Assembly (NCBI GenBank): GCA_944385895.1
Contig: CALWYZ010000003.1
Coordinates: 18,164-82,163 of the forward strand
Reading direction: 5' to 3'
DNA length: 64,000 bases
Source: an uncultured Clostridia bacterium
GTDB taxonomy: Bacteria > Bacillota > Clostridia > Oscillospirales > QAKW01
In this document: positions 22,734 to 31,853 of the stretch, in pieces
How the letters are laid out: each line of letters starts with the position of its first letter
Numbering within the stretch: position 1 is the stretch's first letter
Position numbers and translations under genes: made by a program
The notes under the pieces: model-generated
What the model was told of the DNA's origin: nothing
What the model saw: the letters and a program-made list of their open reading frames with translations, nothing else
Databases searched by the model: none

Positions 22734-25121
22734 CTAACTTCTGATAGACGCGCCTATTTCGGCAAGAGCATTTATGATTTTATTGATCTTACTGTCAACT
22801 TCCTGATCGCTGAGAGTTCTGTCTTGTGCACGAAATACCATTGCATATGCAAGGCTTATACAGTCGTCTGAAATTTGTGAACCGCTGTAAACATCAAACA
22901 GTTTCACACTTTCCAGAATATTTCCTGCGCGATTAACAATGATATCTTCAATTTGAGCGGAGTTAATATCTTTTTTGCATACTACTGCGATGTCACGTGT
23001 GATAGCCGGGAATTTAGGCAGAGGCTTATATGTTTTTTCGGTTACAGAATTAGCAAAAATAACATTGAAATCCAATACTGCAATATATGTTTTTTCGCCG
23101 AAACCGAATTCTTTGCAAACCAGTGGATGTATTTCACCTACAATACCTATAACGCTGTCGTCTTTTACAATATCCGCCGTGCGTCCCGGGTGGAAAGTAG
23201 GATTTTGTGTTTGAGGAATATATTTGCATCCGTAAACTCCTGCTATTTCCAATGTCTGCTGAACGATACCTTTTAAAGTGAAAAAGTCGTATTCTTTTCC
23301 GTAGCAGCCGATACAGAACTCGGTTTTTTCATCAGGGAGTACATCTATACCGTCATTTTTTATATACACCGTAGCAGGCTCAAACATACAAACAGATTCA
23401 TTTCGGTTGTTGTAGTTGAGCGCCAAAGTAGACATCATTGATGCAACGGACGTAGTACGCATTATGCTTGTATCTTCACCGAGAGGATTTGAGATAACAA
23501 CACTGTCTCTGCGTATATCATCAGCAGGATAATGAAGTTTATCGTAAATTTTAGGACTTATAAAAGAGTAGGTACATATTTCAGAGGCACCCTGTGCGAT
23601 AAGCGTTTCAGTTATTGTTTTCATAAGAGTCTGCTCACGTGTCAGCATACCCTGAGTGGTTTCCATATTTACAAGTGTTGATGGTATTTTATCATATCCG
23701 TAAAGACGAACAATCTCTTCTGCAAGATCCGCCTTTTCCTCGACGTCATCACGAAAACTGGGTACTGTCACATTCAGATCGGCATCCACTTCAAACTCAA
23801 GACTTTTAAGCGAATCTACCATAAATTGCGTCGAGATATCAGTGCCTAAGAATTCATTGACCCATTTTGGTTCAAGTTTGATTGTACGACGCGTGCGGTT
23901 GTCCATATTTACATCAATCACGCCGTCTGCAATCTCTCCGGCGTTTAAAAGCTCAACAAGTTCACATGCTCTGTCAAGAGCAGCCATAGTAAGACATGGA
24001 TCAAGACCTTTTTCAAACTTAGACGACGCGTCTGTTCTCATTCCAAGCTTTTTAGATGTGTGTCTGACATTTGCACCGTTGAAATTTGCCGATTCAAATA
24101 CGATAGTCTTTGTATCGTCTGTTATTTCACTGTTTGCACCGCCCATTACTCCTGCGATGCCTACGCTTTTATGTGCGTCTGCTATAACAAGCATGCTGCT
24201 GTCAAGTTTGCGCTTTTGATTATCAAGAGTCATAAATATCTCATTATCGTCCGCGTTGCGTACAACAATAGATTTCCCGTCAAGGCAAGCATAGTCAAAA
24301 GCATGCATTGGCTGCCCGTATTCAAGCATTACATAGTTTGTTATATCGACTATATTATTGATAGGCCGTACTCCGCAGGCATGAAGACGGTCTCTGAGCC
24401 AAAGCGGGGAAGGGGCGATTTTTATGTTTTTTGCAACACGAGCCGTATATCTAGGACAAAGCTTAGGATTTTTTATTTCAACGCTGAGATAATTACTGAT
24501 ATTATCGTTTTTGTCAGTGGTGAACTTAGGAGTGTGGCGTTTAAAAGTGAGACCGTATGTGGCAGATACTTCTCTTGCAAGACCTATTACAGAAAGGCAG
24601 TCGGGACGGTTAGGTGTTATTTCAAATTCAAATACGTCATCGTCAAGCTGAAGAGCCGTTGTGATATCCTGACCTATTTCTACAGGGAAGTTTATAATAA
24701 AAATACCGTCTTCAATAGCGTCAGGAAAGTTGTGAGTCGTCAGACCAAGTTCACCAAGAGAACATAACATGCCTTCTGATACCACACCTCTGAGTTTTCC
24801 TTTTTTAATAACAGTTCCATTTGGAAGCACGGCGCCGTCCAGACATACCGGAACTACAGCACCTTCAAAGACGTTTGTGGCGCCGGTTACAATCTGCTTT
24901 TCGTTATCACATCCCACATCAACCATACAGATAACAAGTTTCTGTGCATCAGGATGTTTTTCTATTTTTTTGATTTTGCCTACAACGACATTTGATATAT
25001 GATTTTTATAGTTGTCAAAAGTTTCAACTTTTGAACCGGACATTGTCATTTTATCTGCAAAATCCTTGGGATCAGTTTTTATATCTACAAAGTCATTAAG
25101 CCAGTTGACAGATAAATTCAT
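22734..25121 (-). CDS. pheT: Phenylalanine-tRNA ligase beta subunit
   Basis: The 795-residue length is normal for bacterial PheT. It starts MNLSVNWLNDFVDIKTDPKD. The domains are an EMAP/OB-like tRNA-binding domain (about 40-150), the B3/B4 editing region (about 205-370, with the NNIVDITNYVMLEYGQPMHA block), B5 (about 400-470), a catalytic-like core and a C-terminal anticodon-binding FDX-ACB domain (about 700-793, ending ...FRAQDRTLSDQEVDSKI...). It forms the alpha2-beta2 enzyme with PheS, 14 bases upstream. Expression is controlled by the T-box before pheS. Confidence 0.97.
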   Translation of the reverse strand: MNLSVNWLNDFVDIKTDPKDFADKMTMSGSKVETFDNYKNHISNVVVGKIKKIEKHPDAQKLVICMVDVGCDNEKQIVTGATNVFEGAVVPVCLDGAVLPNGTVIKKGKLRGVVSEGMLCSLGELGLTTHNFPDAIEDGIFIINFPVEIGQDITTALQLDDDVFEFEITPNRPDCLSVIGLAREVSATYGLTFKRHTPKFTTDKNDNISNYLSVEIKNPKLCPRYTARVAKNIKIAPSPLWLRDRLHACGVRPINNIVDITNYVMLEYGQPMHAFDYACLDGKSIVVRNADDNEIFMTLDNQKRKLDSSMLVIADAHKSVGIAGVMGGANSEITDDTKTIVFESANFNGANVRHTSKKLGMRTDASSKFEKGLDPCLTMAALDRACELVELLNAGEIADGVIDVNMDNRTRRTIKLEPKWVNEFLGTDISTQFMVDSLKSLEFEVDADLNVTVPSFRDDVEEKADLAEEIVRLYGYDKIPSTLVNMETTQGMLTREQTLMKTITETLIAQGASEICTYSFISPKIYDKLHYPADDIRRDSVVISNPLGEDTSIMRTTSVASMMSTLALNYNNRNESVCMFEPATVYIKNDGIDVLPDEKTEFCIGCYGKEYDFFTLKGIVQQTLEIAGVYGCKYIPQTQNPTFHPGRTADIVKDDSVIGIVGEIHPLVCKEFGFGEKTYIAVLDFNVIFANSVTEKTYKPLPKFPAITRDIAVVCKKDINSAQIEDIIVNRAGNILESVKLFDVYSGSQISDDCISLAYAMVFRAQDRTLSDQEVDSKINKIINALAEIGASIRS

Positions 25122-25135
25122 AAGTATATTCCTCC

Positions 25136-26155
25136 TTAAAACTGATTGAGAAAGCGTTGATCGTTTTCAAACAGCAAACGCATATCATTGATATTATAAC
25201 GTCTCATAACAATGCGCTCCAGACCCATACCGAAGGCAAAACCACTGTAAATATCAGGATCTATACCGCAATTTCGAAGCACCTTCGGGTGCACCATACC
25301 TGCGCCTAATATTTCAATCCATCCTTCGCCTTTGCACAGTCTGCAGCCGCGTCCGCCGCAAGAAAAACAGCATATGTCCATCTCTGCTGACGGTTCTGTA
25401 AAAGAAAAGTGATGAGGACGAAAACGTGTAACTGTATCATTTCCGTAAAGTCTTTTTGCAAACAGATCAAGAGTGCCTTTAAGATCGCTCATTCTTATGT
25501 TTTTATCTATTACAAGACCTTCTATCTGATGAAAAAGCGGGGAATGGGTAGCATCAACTTCATCAGATCTGTAAACTCGTCCGGGAGCTATGATTTTTAT
25601 TGGAAGTTCAGTGCTTTCCATAACATGGACCTGGACAGGTGAGGTTTGTGTTCTTAACAGAACATTTTCTGTTATATAAAAAGTGTCCTGTGTATCTCTT
25701 GCAGGATGATCCTTGGGCATATTAAGAAGCTCAAAATTATATTTGTCATATTCCACCTCTGGGCCAGATGCTATTTGGAATCCCATACCTATAAAAATTT
25801 CTTTTATTTCATCCAGAACAAGGCTAAGCGGATGTTTCTTTCCGAGCTTTTTTATTTTGCCGGGCATTGTTACGTCTATTTTTTCTGCTTTCAACTTGGA
25901 ACGTATTTCAGCCTCGCTCAAATCTTTCTTCTTTAGTTCTAACGCAGTTTCGATATCGGATCTGACTTGGTTTGCAAAAGCGCCTACAACAGGGCGCTCC
26001 TGAGCGGAAAGCGCGCCCATACCGCGCAAAACAGCGGTAAGCTCACCTTTCTTTCCTAAAAACTTTACGCGTATATCCTCGATCTCTTTTAAATCAGAAG
26101 ATTTATCAATGAGATCTTTTGCTAAAGCACGTATTTGTTCAAGTTTTTCTTTCAT
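25136..26155 (-). CDS. pheS: Phenylalanine-tRNA ligase alpha subunit
   Basis: The start at 26153-26155 ([15 protein letters not shown]...) follows GGAGAGAG. The frame upstream to 26245 runs into the T-box and is not used. The 339-residue protein has an N-terminal coiled coil (about 1-85) and the class II catalytic core. Motif 2 is in the [22 protein letters not shown] block, the [14 protein letters not shown] phenylalanine-binding segment follows, and motif 3 is in [20 protein letters not shown] near the end. Four cysteines in [13 protein letters not shown] are a variant of the usual C-terminal pair. It is co-transcribed with pheT. Confidence 0.97.
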   Translation of the reverse strand: MKEKLEQIRALAKDLIDKSSDLKEIEDIRVKFLGKKGELTAVLRGMGALSAQERPVVGAFANQVRSDIETALELKKKDLSEAEIRSKLKAEKIDVTMPGKIKKLGKKHPLSLVLDEIKEIFIGMGFQIASGPEVEYDKYNFELLNMPKDHPARDTQDTFYITENVLLRTQTSPVQVHVMESTELPIKIIAPGRVYRSDEVDATHSPLFHQIEGLVIDKNIRMSDLKGTLDLFAKRLYGNDTVTRFRPHHFSFTEPSAEMDICCFSCGGRGCRLCKGEGWIEILGAGMVHPKVLRNCGIDPDIYSGFAFGMGLERIVMRRYNINDMRLLFENDQRFLNQF

Positions 26156-26164
26156 TTGCACTCT

Positions 26165-26387
26165 CTCCTTCAATAAAAAAACCGTCCCGATCAAGGGACG
26201 GAAAATAAAGACCGTGTTACCACCCAAGTTCCCGTAAACGGGCACTCATTATCCGCTTAACGCGCGGTACGGCAAAAGCTGCTCCGGTGCGAATATGGCA
26301 TCAGCTTCCGTTTTGTCGCGTCTTTCAGCCGATGAACGCGGCTCTCTTTTGCAGCAAAGCTGAGCTTTAAACACTTTCATTGCATTT
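26165..26387 (-). promoter_or_regulatory. T-box leader controlling pheST
   Basis: On the minus strand the leader ends with the T-box motif GGGTGGTAACACGG (26212-26225) and a terminator (CCGTCCC 26182-26188 paired with GGGACGG 26195-26201, then T-rich DNA at 26174-26181). The antiterminator would form with the T-box when uncharged tRNA-Phe binds. The best candidate specifier is TTC (26334-26336, minus strand) in CGCGTTCATCGG, which fits a phenylalanine codon. Upstream pairings look like stem I. The specifier is less sure than the T-box itself. Confidence 0.85.
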
Positions 26388-26392
26388 ATCAC

Positions 26393-26421
26393 ATGATAGC
26401 ATATTATTTTTATAATTGCAA
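26393..26421 (-). promoter_or_regulatory. Promoter of the pheS T-box operon
   Basis: On the minus strand TTGCAA (26416-26421), a 17-base spacer and TATCAT (26393-26398). The transcript would start just before the T-box leader. Confidence 0.7.
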
Positions 26422-26430
26422 GAGTTTTTC

Positions 26431-26459
26431 TTGAAAATAATTATACGTTGTGATATCAT
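26431..26459 (+). promoter_or_regulatory. Promoter of the DUF6106-like/nnrD/alr operon
   Basis: TTGAAA (26431-26436), a 17-base spacer and TATCAT (26454-26459) on the plus strand, divergent from the pheS promoter. The first gene starts 30 bases downstream. Confidence 0.65.
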
Positions 26460-26488
26460 ATCATTATATTGTTTTGGGAGTGTTTGCT

Positions 26489-27013
26489 GTGGAAAAATAC
26501 GTAGAAATGTCACTTGAAAGAAAACAGACATTTGCAAATAGAGTGGTAAGCCTTATCGTCTCAGTACTTCCCGTGCTTGTATGCAGTTATATTTTTGTGC
26601 TGGTAGTGTCTTTGAGATATACGTCGTTTTTAGCACTTGCGATTATTATTTGTGCGCTTTCACTGTTCGCTTCATATCGCATATTCACCAGTTTTAATAT
26701 AGATTGGGAATATATCCTTGTTGATGACGAGATCAGGTTTTCAAAAATTATTAATAAAACCAGAAGAAAAGAAATTATTACTGTAAGCCTTCAGAAAACC
26801 GAAGCAGTTGCGCGCGTTGAAGATAAAGAACATAATCAATATCTAAATAATTCCAATTATAAAAAGTATATTTTTAAAAGTAACACTGACAGTCAGTGCT
26901 GGTTTATTGCCGCAGCCACCTCGAAAGGCGAGAGAGTATGTGTAGTTTTTGAGCCGGATGAGCGTATGTTGGAAACTATAAGGCTTACTGTTTTGAGTAA
27001 GTTTTTCAAATGA
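26489..27013 (+). CDS. Membrane protein, probably DUF6106 family
   Basis: A GTG at 26489-26491 with the ribosome site GGGAG eight bases upstream is preferred over the ATG at 26450, which lies inside the promoter. The 174-residue product has two transmembrane helices (about 22-42 and 44-64) followed by a soluble, PH-like beta-domain with FNIDWEYILVDDEIRFSKII at about 75-94. The family name is recalled from similar clostridial proteins and is uncertain. It is the first gene of the operon with nnrD and alr (19 bases apart), so a cell-envelope role is possible. Confidence 0.6.
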   Translation: MEKYVEMSLERKQTFANRVVSLIVSVLPVLVCSYIFVLVVSLRYTSFLALAIIICALSLFASYRIFTSFNIDWEYILVDDEIRFSKIINKTRRKEIITVSLQKTEAVARVEDKEHNQYLNNSNYKKYIFKSNTDSQCWFIAAATSKGERVCVVFEPDERMLETIRLTVLSKFFK

Positions 27014-27032
27014 CCGGAGGAATAAAGTTATA

Positions 27033-28514
27033 ATGGTATTGACTTCAGTTCAAATAAAATCTGCCGACAGCCTTTTTATGAGAAATAACAATCTTACAGA
27101 GTATGAGCTTGTTAAAAAAGCGGCGCAAAGTATATATGCTTCATTTGTCGAGAGCATAGAAAACATTGATTCAAAAAAAATATTAGTTCTTTGCGGAAAC
27201 GGACTAAACGGAGCTGATGGATGCGCCCTTGGTCTGATTTTAAAACAAAACGGTGCAAATGTTTTTCTGTTACCGGTTGGTGAACCAGGAAAAAATGACA
27301 CAAGACAAAGATATTTTGATGAGTGTGTAAGCGCGGGCGCTGGCGTTGTTTACGATATTTTGAATGATTATGATATTGTGGTAGACGCGGTATTCGGAAT
27401 CGGCTTTTACGGAGGACTTGATTCATCAGTAGCAGAGGTGTTGTCAAAAGCGTGCAGCAGTACAGCATTTAAAGTCGCAATCGACGTTCCAAGCGGCGTA
27501 TCAGCTGACAGCGCATATGTTTGCAAAGGAGCTTTTAAAGCTGATCTGACTATTGCCGTATGTGCAAAAAAACCATGCCATTTACTTTATCCTTCAAAGG
27601 AATACTGTGCAGATGTAACTGTTGCAGATATGAATTTTGGACCTGAAATATTCAATGAAATAAATCCCTATCTTTTTGAACTTAAAAACAGCGATTATAA
27701 ATCTCTTATACACAAACGTGATGATTCACTGCATAAAGGCGCATTTGGCAGAGCGGGACTGGTTGTTGGATGTACAGCATATCGTGGTGCGGCTGTACTT
27801 GCCGTTAAAGCTGCTCTGAGCTGCGGCGCGGGAATAGTAAGCGCGTTTATTCCCGATACCATTTATGGATCATTTGCTTGTGAATGTATCAGTGCCGTTA
27901 TTAATTCTATGAAAAGTAAAAACGGTGGAATTGATGATAAATCATTACTTCAGAAAATCGAAGGTTGTACAGCCGTTCTTTGCGGCAGCGGACTTGGACT
28001 TACTGACGGTGCGGTCAATGCTGTCAAAGCGGTGGCATCAACAGATTTGAACGTAATATTTGACGGGGACGCTATTACAGTTATTTCCAATGACTTATCA
28101 CTTCTGAAACGTTCGGGAAATACTGTTATAACACCTCACATGGGAGAATTTGCACGATTATGCGGTAAGAGTATTGAAGAAATAAAAAAGCAGCGTATTA
28201 CACTTGCAATGCAGTTTGCAATACAAAACAGATGTGTTTTAGTTTTAAAGGACAGCGTAAGTGTTGTTGCACTGCCTGATGGCCGTGCATTTATATTGTC
28301 AAATCCCACATCGGCGCTTTCAAAAGGCGGAAGCGGGGATGTGCTTGCTGGAATGATTTGCTCTTTTATAGCTCAGGGATATAGTTCTGCAGCAGCGGCG
28401 ATAATAGCAGTTTGCCTGCATAACGCATGCGGGCATTTGGCGTGCCGAAAGATGAGCAGCTTTTGCGCTTTGCCTGAGGACTTTATAAGAATGCTTCCTT
28501 TACTTTTAAAATAG
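27033..28514 (+). CDS. nnrD: Bifunctional NAD(P)H-hydrate epimerase/dehydratase
   Basis: This 493-residue enzyme repairs hydrated NAD(P)H. The N-terminal half (1-215) is the YjeF_N/NnrE epimerase domain, with CGNGLNGADG at about 54-63 as the variant of the usual GNGxNGGDG and the VVDAVFGIGFYG segment at about 112-123. The C-terminal half (225-493) is the NnrD dehydratase of the ribokinase-like fold, with LVVGCTAYRGAAVLAVKAAL and SKGGSGDVLAGMICSFIAQG (the usual GTGDVLAG here GSGDVLAG). alr follows after nine bases, so the two are co-expressed. Confidence 0.95.
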   Translation: MVLTSVQIKSADSLFMRNNNLTEYELVKKAAQSIYASFVESIENIDSKKILVLCGNGLNGADGCALGLILKQNGANVFLLPVGEPGKNDTRQRYFDECVSAGAGVVYDILNDYDIVVDAVFGIGFYGGLDSSVAEVLSKACSSTAFKVAIDVPSGVSADSAYVCKGAFKADLTIAVCAKKPCHLLYPSKEYCADVTVADMNFGPEIFNEINPYLFELKNSDYKSLIHKRDDSLHKGAFGRAGLVVGCTAYRGAAVLAVKAALSCGAGIVSAFIPDTIYGSFACECISAVINSMKSKNGGIDDKSLLQKIEGCTAVLCGSGLGLTDGAVNAVKAVASTDLNVIFDGDAITVISNDLSLLKRSGNTVITPHMGEFARLCGKSIEEIKKQRITLAMQFAIQNRCVLVLKDSVSVVALPDGRAFILSNPTSALSKGGSGDVLAGMICSFIAQGYSSAAAAIIAVCLHNACGHLACRKMSSFCALPEDFIRMLPLLLK

Positions 28515-28522
28515 GTGAAATT

Positions 28523-29689
28523 ATGAATATAATAAAAAGATGCTGGGCTGAGGTGTCTGTTGACAATCTTCTGTCTAATCTTAATAGCATCAGAAAACTG
28601 ATTCCGGATAATACCAGAATAATGTGTGTTGTAAAAGCAAATGCATATGGACATGGTGATAAGATAGTTGTCAGAGAAACGGAAAAAGCGGGAGTTGATT
28701 GTTTTGCAGTCGCGTCCGCTGATGAAGCCGCGCATTTGCGTGAACTTGGCTCAAAAGCCGAAATTGTTTTGCTTGGCGCCTGCCTGGATGATTGCTTTCC
28801 GTATGCCGCGATGTATGATATTTCCCTTGCTATCTGTGATTTGGACTTTGCGATCAAATTGTCTGATTATGCGCTTCACGCCGGTAAAAATATAAAAGTT
28901 CATGTCAAACTTAATACCGGTATGTCACGTGTAGGTATTGACTGCCTAGATATTAAACAGGCCCAGGCTGCCGCGGATATTATTGAAAAAATATCTAAAA
29001 TGCCGGGATTGGACATGCGAGGTGTTTTTACCCATTTTTCCGTAAGCGATGAGGATGACGGTGAAGAATATACACGTTTTCAGCTTGAAAATTTCAATAA
29101 TGTTCGCAGTATACTTCAATCCCGTAATGTTAATGTTCCGGTATGGCACTGTGCCAACAGCGGCGCAATTTTAAATGCACCCGAAACTCATATGGATATG
29201 GTGCGCGCAGGGATACTGCTGTACGGTCTTTACAGCGGACGCGGCGCTAAAGAGTGTTTTAAACCGGTACTGTCCATTAAAACTGCAATAACACAGATAC
29301 GCGAAATAGAAAAAAACACATCTGTCAGTTATGGCAGAACATATGTTTCTGACGACAGGCGCAAAACAGCTGTTATCAGTATAGGATACGGAGATGGATA
29401 TCCACGATCTGTGTCGGGCAAGGGGAGAGTGCTTGTCAACGGCAGATATGCTGCAATACTGGGAAGAGTCTGTATGGATCAGACTGTTATTGATGTTACG
29501 GGTATTGACTGTGACGTTGGAGACATAGTGACCGTTGTGGGCATAGACGGTAAAAACAAAGTCACAGTTGATGAAATTGCAAAAATAGACGGAACAATAA
29601 ATTATGAAATAGTTTGTAATATTTCTCAGCGTGTGCCGCGTGTCTATTACAGAGACGGCAAGCAAATCGATATAGTAAAATACTTATAA
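28523..29689 (+). CDS. alr: Alanine racemase
   Basis: This PLP enzyme makes D-alanine for peptidoglycan. The N-terminal barrel carries the PLP lysine K38 in VVKANAYGHG, and the second catalytic base is Y270 in VSYGRTYVS. SIGYGDGYPR and LGRVCMDQTVIDVT are typical family blocks in the C-terminal domain. The 388-residue length is normal. The ribosome site AGGTGAAATT precedes the ATG. It ends at a strong bidirectional terminator and is the last gene of the operon begun at 26489. Confidence 0.97.
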   Translation: MNIIKRCWAEVSVDNLLSNLNSIRKLIPDNTRIMCVVKANAYGHGDKIVVRETEKAGVDCFAVASADEAAHLRELGSKAEIVLLGACLDDCFPYAAMYDISLAICDLDFAIKLSDYALHAGKNIKVHVKLNTGMSRVGIDCLDIKQAQAAADIIEKISKMPGLDMRGVFTHFSVSDEDDGEEYTRFQLENFNNVRSILQSRNVNVPVWHCANSGAILNAPETHMDMVRAGILLYGLYSGRGAKECFKPVLSIKTAITQIREIEKNTSVSYGRTYVSDDRRKTAVISIGYGDGYPRSVSGKGRVLVNGRYAAILGRVCMDQTVIDVTGIDCDVGDIVTVVGIDGKNKVTVDEIAKIDGTINYEIVCNISQRVPRVYYRDGKQIDIVKYL

Positions 29690-29690
29690 A

Positions 29691-29715
29691 AAAACGGCTG
29701 AATAACAGCCGTTTT
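29691..29715. terminator. Bidirectional terminator between alr and the MFS gene
   Basis: AAAACGGCTG (29691-29700) pairs perfectly with CAGCCGTTTT (29706-29715), with T/A runs on both sides between two convergent genes. Confidence 0.9.
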
Positions 29716-29721
29716 TTATTT

Positions 29722-30948
29722 TTAATCAAGCATGTGAGCTTTATCTGTTTTCATAGCCAATAAGGAAAAACCGGTGCCCAGTACCGTTACTGCAGTCCAG
29801 GTTGCAGATACCGCATTCCAGCCGGAGCTCTTTAAAATAACAGGGAATAAAAGGCTTGCTCCGGATGCTGATATATATGAGGTGAAATCAAAAAAGCCTG
29901 TTATTCCCGACAAAAGCCCGGTATCCGTAAAATGAAGAACATATATGCTGAATATCATATTACATGCTCCTGTCATTGCTGCGCTGGCAAGAAAGAGAGA
30001 CGATATTGAAAGCGGTGCAAAATTAGTCTTGCATAAATATACAACAATAAACATAATTGAAGAAAATGCAAAAAGCAGCATGCACATCAATTTTTCTCTG
30101 TATTTTGCAATTCGCGCAAAATACATTGTAACAAAAGTCCCTAAAATATTTGTGAGCGGAAGTATTGTTGAAATGGCCGCGGCTGCCTGACTGCTTACCG
30201 AAAAGTTTTGGGAAATAAATGTCGGAATCCAGAATGAGACAGCATTTCTTATAATTCCGTACAGCAAAGTTACCATTATCATTGAAAAGAAGCCTACATT
30301 AATGAATAATTTTTTTAAGTCATATTCGCTTTTTTGATGTCTTTGTACTATATTTGATTTTAGCATTCCGTTTTTTTCCATGCGTATACTCAACACATAA
30401 TATATTACGGCTATGATAATTAAAAGGCCGCCGGAAATTGTAAACGGAATTACATAATTACTGACAGATGAGCCCAATAACGCCAAAAGATAAGTGATCA
30501 GCGTTCCTATAACAGATGCGGCAGTCATAAGGGTTATGAGGATACGTCCGGTTTTGCGCTCGGTATTTTCACCTATAACCTTTGACATTGGTCCCCAAAG
30601 CATTGAACAAAAGAATCCGCATGCACCCCAACCGATAATTCCCAGAATATGTGAACTGCAAAAAGGAAAAATTATAATCATAATACCAGGAACAGCAAGG
30701 CCTAACGGTACCATAAACTTGGCATCGATTATGTTGCCCAGAAACCCGTTTATAAGCTGCCCGATGCCATAGCACAGCAGCAGAGCACTTCCCATTGTAC
30801 CGAGAGCACTTTCACTGAAAATTTCAAGCTCGGTAAGCTGCGGCATTACAGCGCTGAGAATATTTCTTCCAGTATAGCATCCGGCATACGCAAGGCAGCA
30901 AATTGCACCTATCCATACCGCGTTTTTTGATTTAATAGCTGTATTCAT
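29722..30948 (-). CDS. MFS transporter of the organophosphate-antiporter type
   Basis: This 408-residue protein shows 12 hydrophobic segments. The first helix region CLAYAGCYTGRNILSAVMPQ resembles the Y-x-x-R-x-N signature of GlpT/UhpT-like transporters. The loop WGPMSKVIGENTERKTGR after helix 4 is the MFS loop 2-3/A-like region. The substrate is unknown; a sugar phosphate or related anion is plausible. It lies three bases after the stop of the DeoR regulator on the same strand, so it is the regulator's likely target. The terminator shared with alr lies downstream. Confidence 0.85.
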   Translation of the reverse strand: MNTAIKSKNAVWIGAICCLAYAGCYTGRNILSAVMPQLTELEIFSESALGTMGSALLLCYGIGQLINGFLGNIIDAKFMVPLGLAVPGIMIIIFPFCSSHILGIIGWGACGFFCSMLWGPMSKVIGENTERKTGRILITLMTAASVIGTLITYLLALLGSSVSNYVIPFTISGGLLIIIAVIYYVLSIRMEKNGMLKSNIVQRHQKSEYDLKKLFINVGFFSMIMVTLLYGIIRNAVSFWIPTFISQNFSVSSQAAAAISTILPLTNILGTFVTMYFARIAKYREKLMCMLLFAFSSIMFIVVYLCKTNFAPLSISSLFLASAAMTGACNMIFSIYVLHFTDTGLLSGITGFFDFTSYISASGASLLFPVILKSSGWNAVSATWTAVTVLGTGFSLLAMKTDKAHMLD

Positions 30949-30951
30949 AAT

Positions 30952-31749
30952 CTAATCCACACTTTTCGTATTTACTATTTCAAGATGACAGTTGCTTTTT
31001 TTACAAATTTCTTTAAACATTTCACTTATCGGATATTTATCATCGGTGATGATAACATCAATTTCGCTGATAGGGCAAATGTGATAAAAACTATGTTTTC
31101 CGAATTTATCACTGTCGGCAAGAAAATAGCATTTTTGAGCGACTTTGCAAAGCCCCTCAGTAAACACACCATGTCTTATATCCCACGAAGTTATTCCTTG
31201 TGCATTTATGGCGGTGGCACCTATAAATGCCTTATCAACGACAAAACGCGAAAGCATTTCATTTGTTAGCGGACTGTACGCACAGTCCGTATCAGAATCT
31301 ATATCTCCACCGAGCATGATTATCTGCCCGTCAAAATCTCCGTTTTTGCGTTTGTTTGATAATATCTGTGCGATATTAAGAGAATTTGTAATTATTATCA
31401 CACCATGCACTCCGTTTATTTGTGCAGCAAGGCTTTCCGTGTCGGTACCTGTATCCATTGCTATTATATCGTTATCTCTTATCAGCTGTGCGGCATATTT
31501 GCCGATAGCAAGCTTTTGCTCATGGTTTTTTAGCTTTCGTATATCATAGTGGTCTTCTCTTATCGGCCGCTTTATGCAAACCGCTCCGCCGTGTACTTTT
31601 TTAATTTTTTCTCTTTTTACAATTTCGTTTAGATCACGCCGTATTGTTTCACCTGAGACTTTAAACAAATCCGCAAGCTCAGATATGTATGCCTTGCCTT
31701 CAGTATAAATTATTCTTATTATTTCCTCTCTTCTTTGATCTGTCAGCAT
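30952..31749 (-). CDS. DeoR-family sugar-responsive regulator
   Basis: The start at 31747-31749 (MLTDQRREEIIRIIYTEGKA) follows GAGGTGAAATT; the frame further upstream covers the promoter and inverted repeat. Residues 1-57 form the DeoR winged helix (YISELADLFKVSGETIRRDL, then a VHGGA turn at 60-64). The rest is the DeoRC sensor domain of the sugar-phosphate-isomerase fold (IAMDTGTDTESLA, TNSLNIAQIL, GGDID, KAFIGA, DSDKFGKHSF). The 265-residue length is normal. It is co-transcribed with the MFS gene, and a long inverted repeat overlaps its promoter. Confidence 0.92.
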   Translation of the reverse strand: MLTDQRREEIIRIIYTEGKAYISELADLFKVSGETIRRDLNEIVKREKIKKVHGGAVCIKRPIREDHYDIRKLKNHEQKLAIGKYAAQLIRDNDIIAMDTGTDTESLAAQINGVHGVIIITNSLNIAQILSNKRKNGDFDGQIIMLGGDIDSDTDCAYSPLTNEMLSRFVVDKAFIGATAINAQGITSWDIRHGVFTEGLCKVAQKCYFLADSDKFGKHSFYHICPISEIDVIITDDKYPISEMFKEICKKSNCHLEIVNTKSVD

Positions 31750-31770
31750 AATTTCACCTCGCATAAAAAA

Positions 31771-31838
31771 ATAATAGCATAAAAATCCACACAAATCAAC
31801 AGTTATCAAAATAAAAATAGTTGATTTGTGTGGATTTT
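31771..31838 (-). promoter_or_regulatory. DeoR promoter overlapped by a 19-bp perfect inverted repeat
   Basis: The arms AAAATCCACACAAATCAAC (31782-31800) and its exact complement (31820-31838) are separated by 19 bases. The -35 TTGATT (31794-31799) lies within one arm. The 17-base spacer and -10 TATTAT (31771-31776) complete the promoter on the minus strand. It is probably a two-site operator of the DeoR protein. It could also work as the terminator of the EamA gene, whose stop is only 15 bases away. Confidence 0.65.
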
Positions 31839-31853
31839 CAGATTTAAACAGAA

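Noticed and set aside
24060..24767. 235-codon plus-strand frame opposite pheT
   Set aside because: Antisense shadow of pheT without a ribosome site or recognisable domain.
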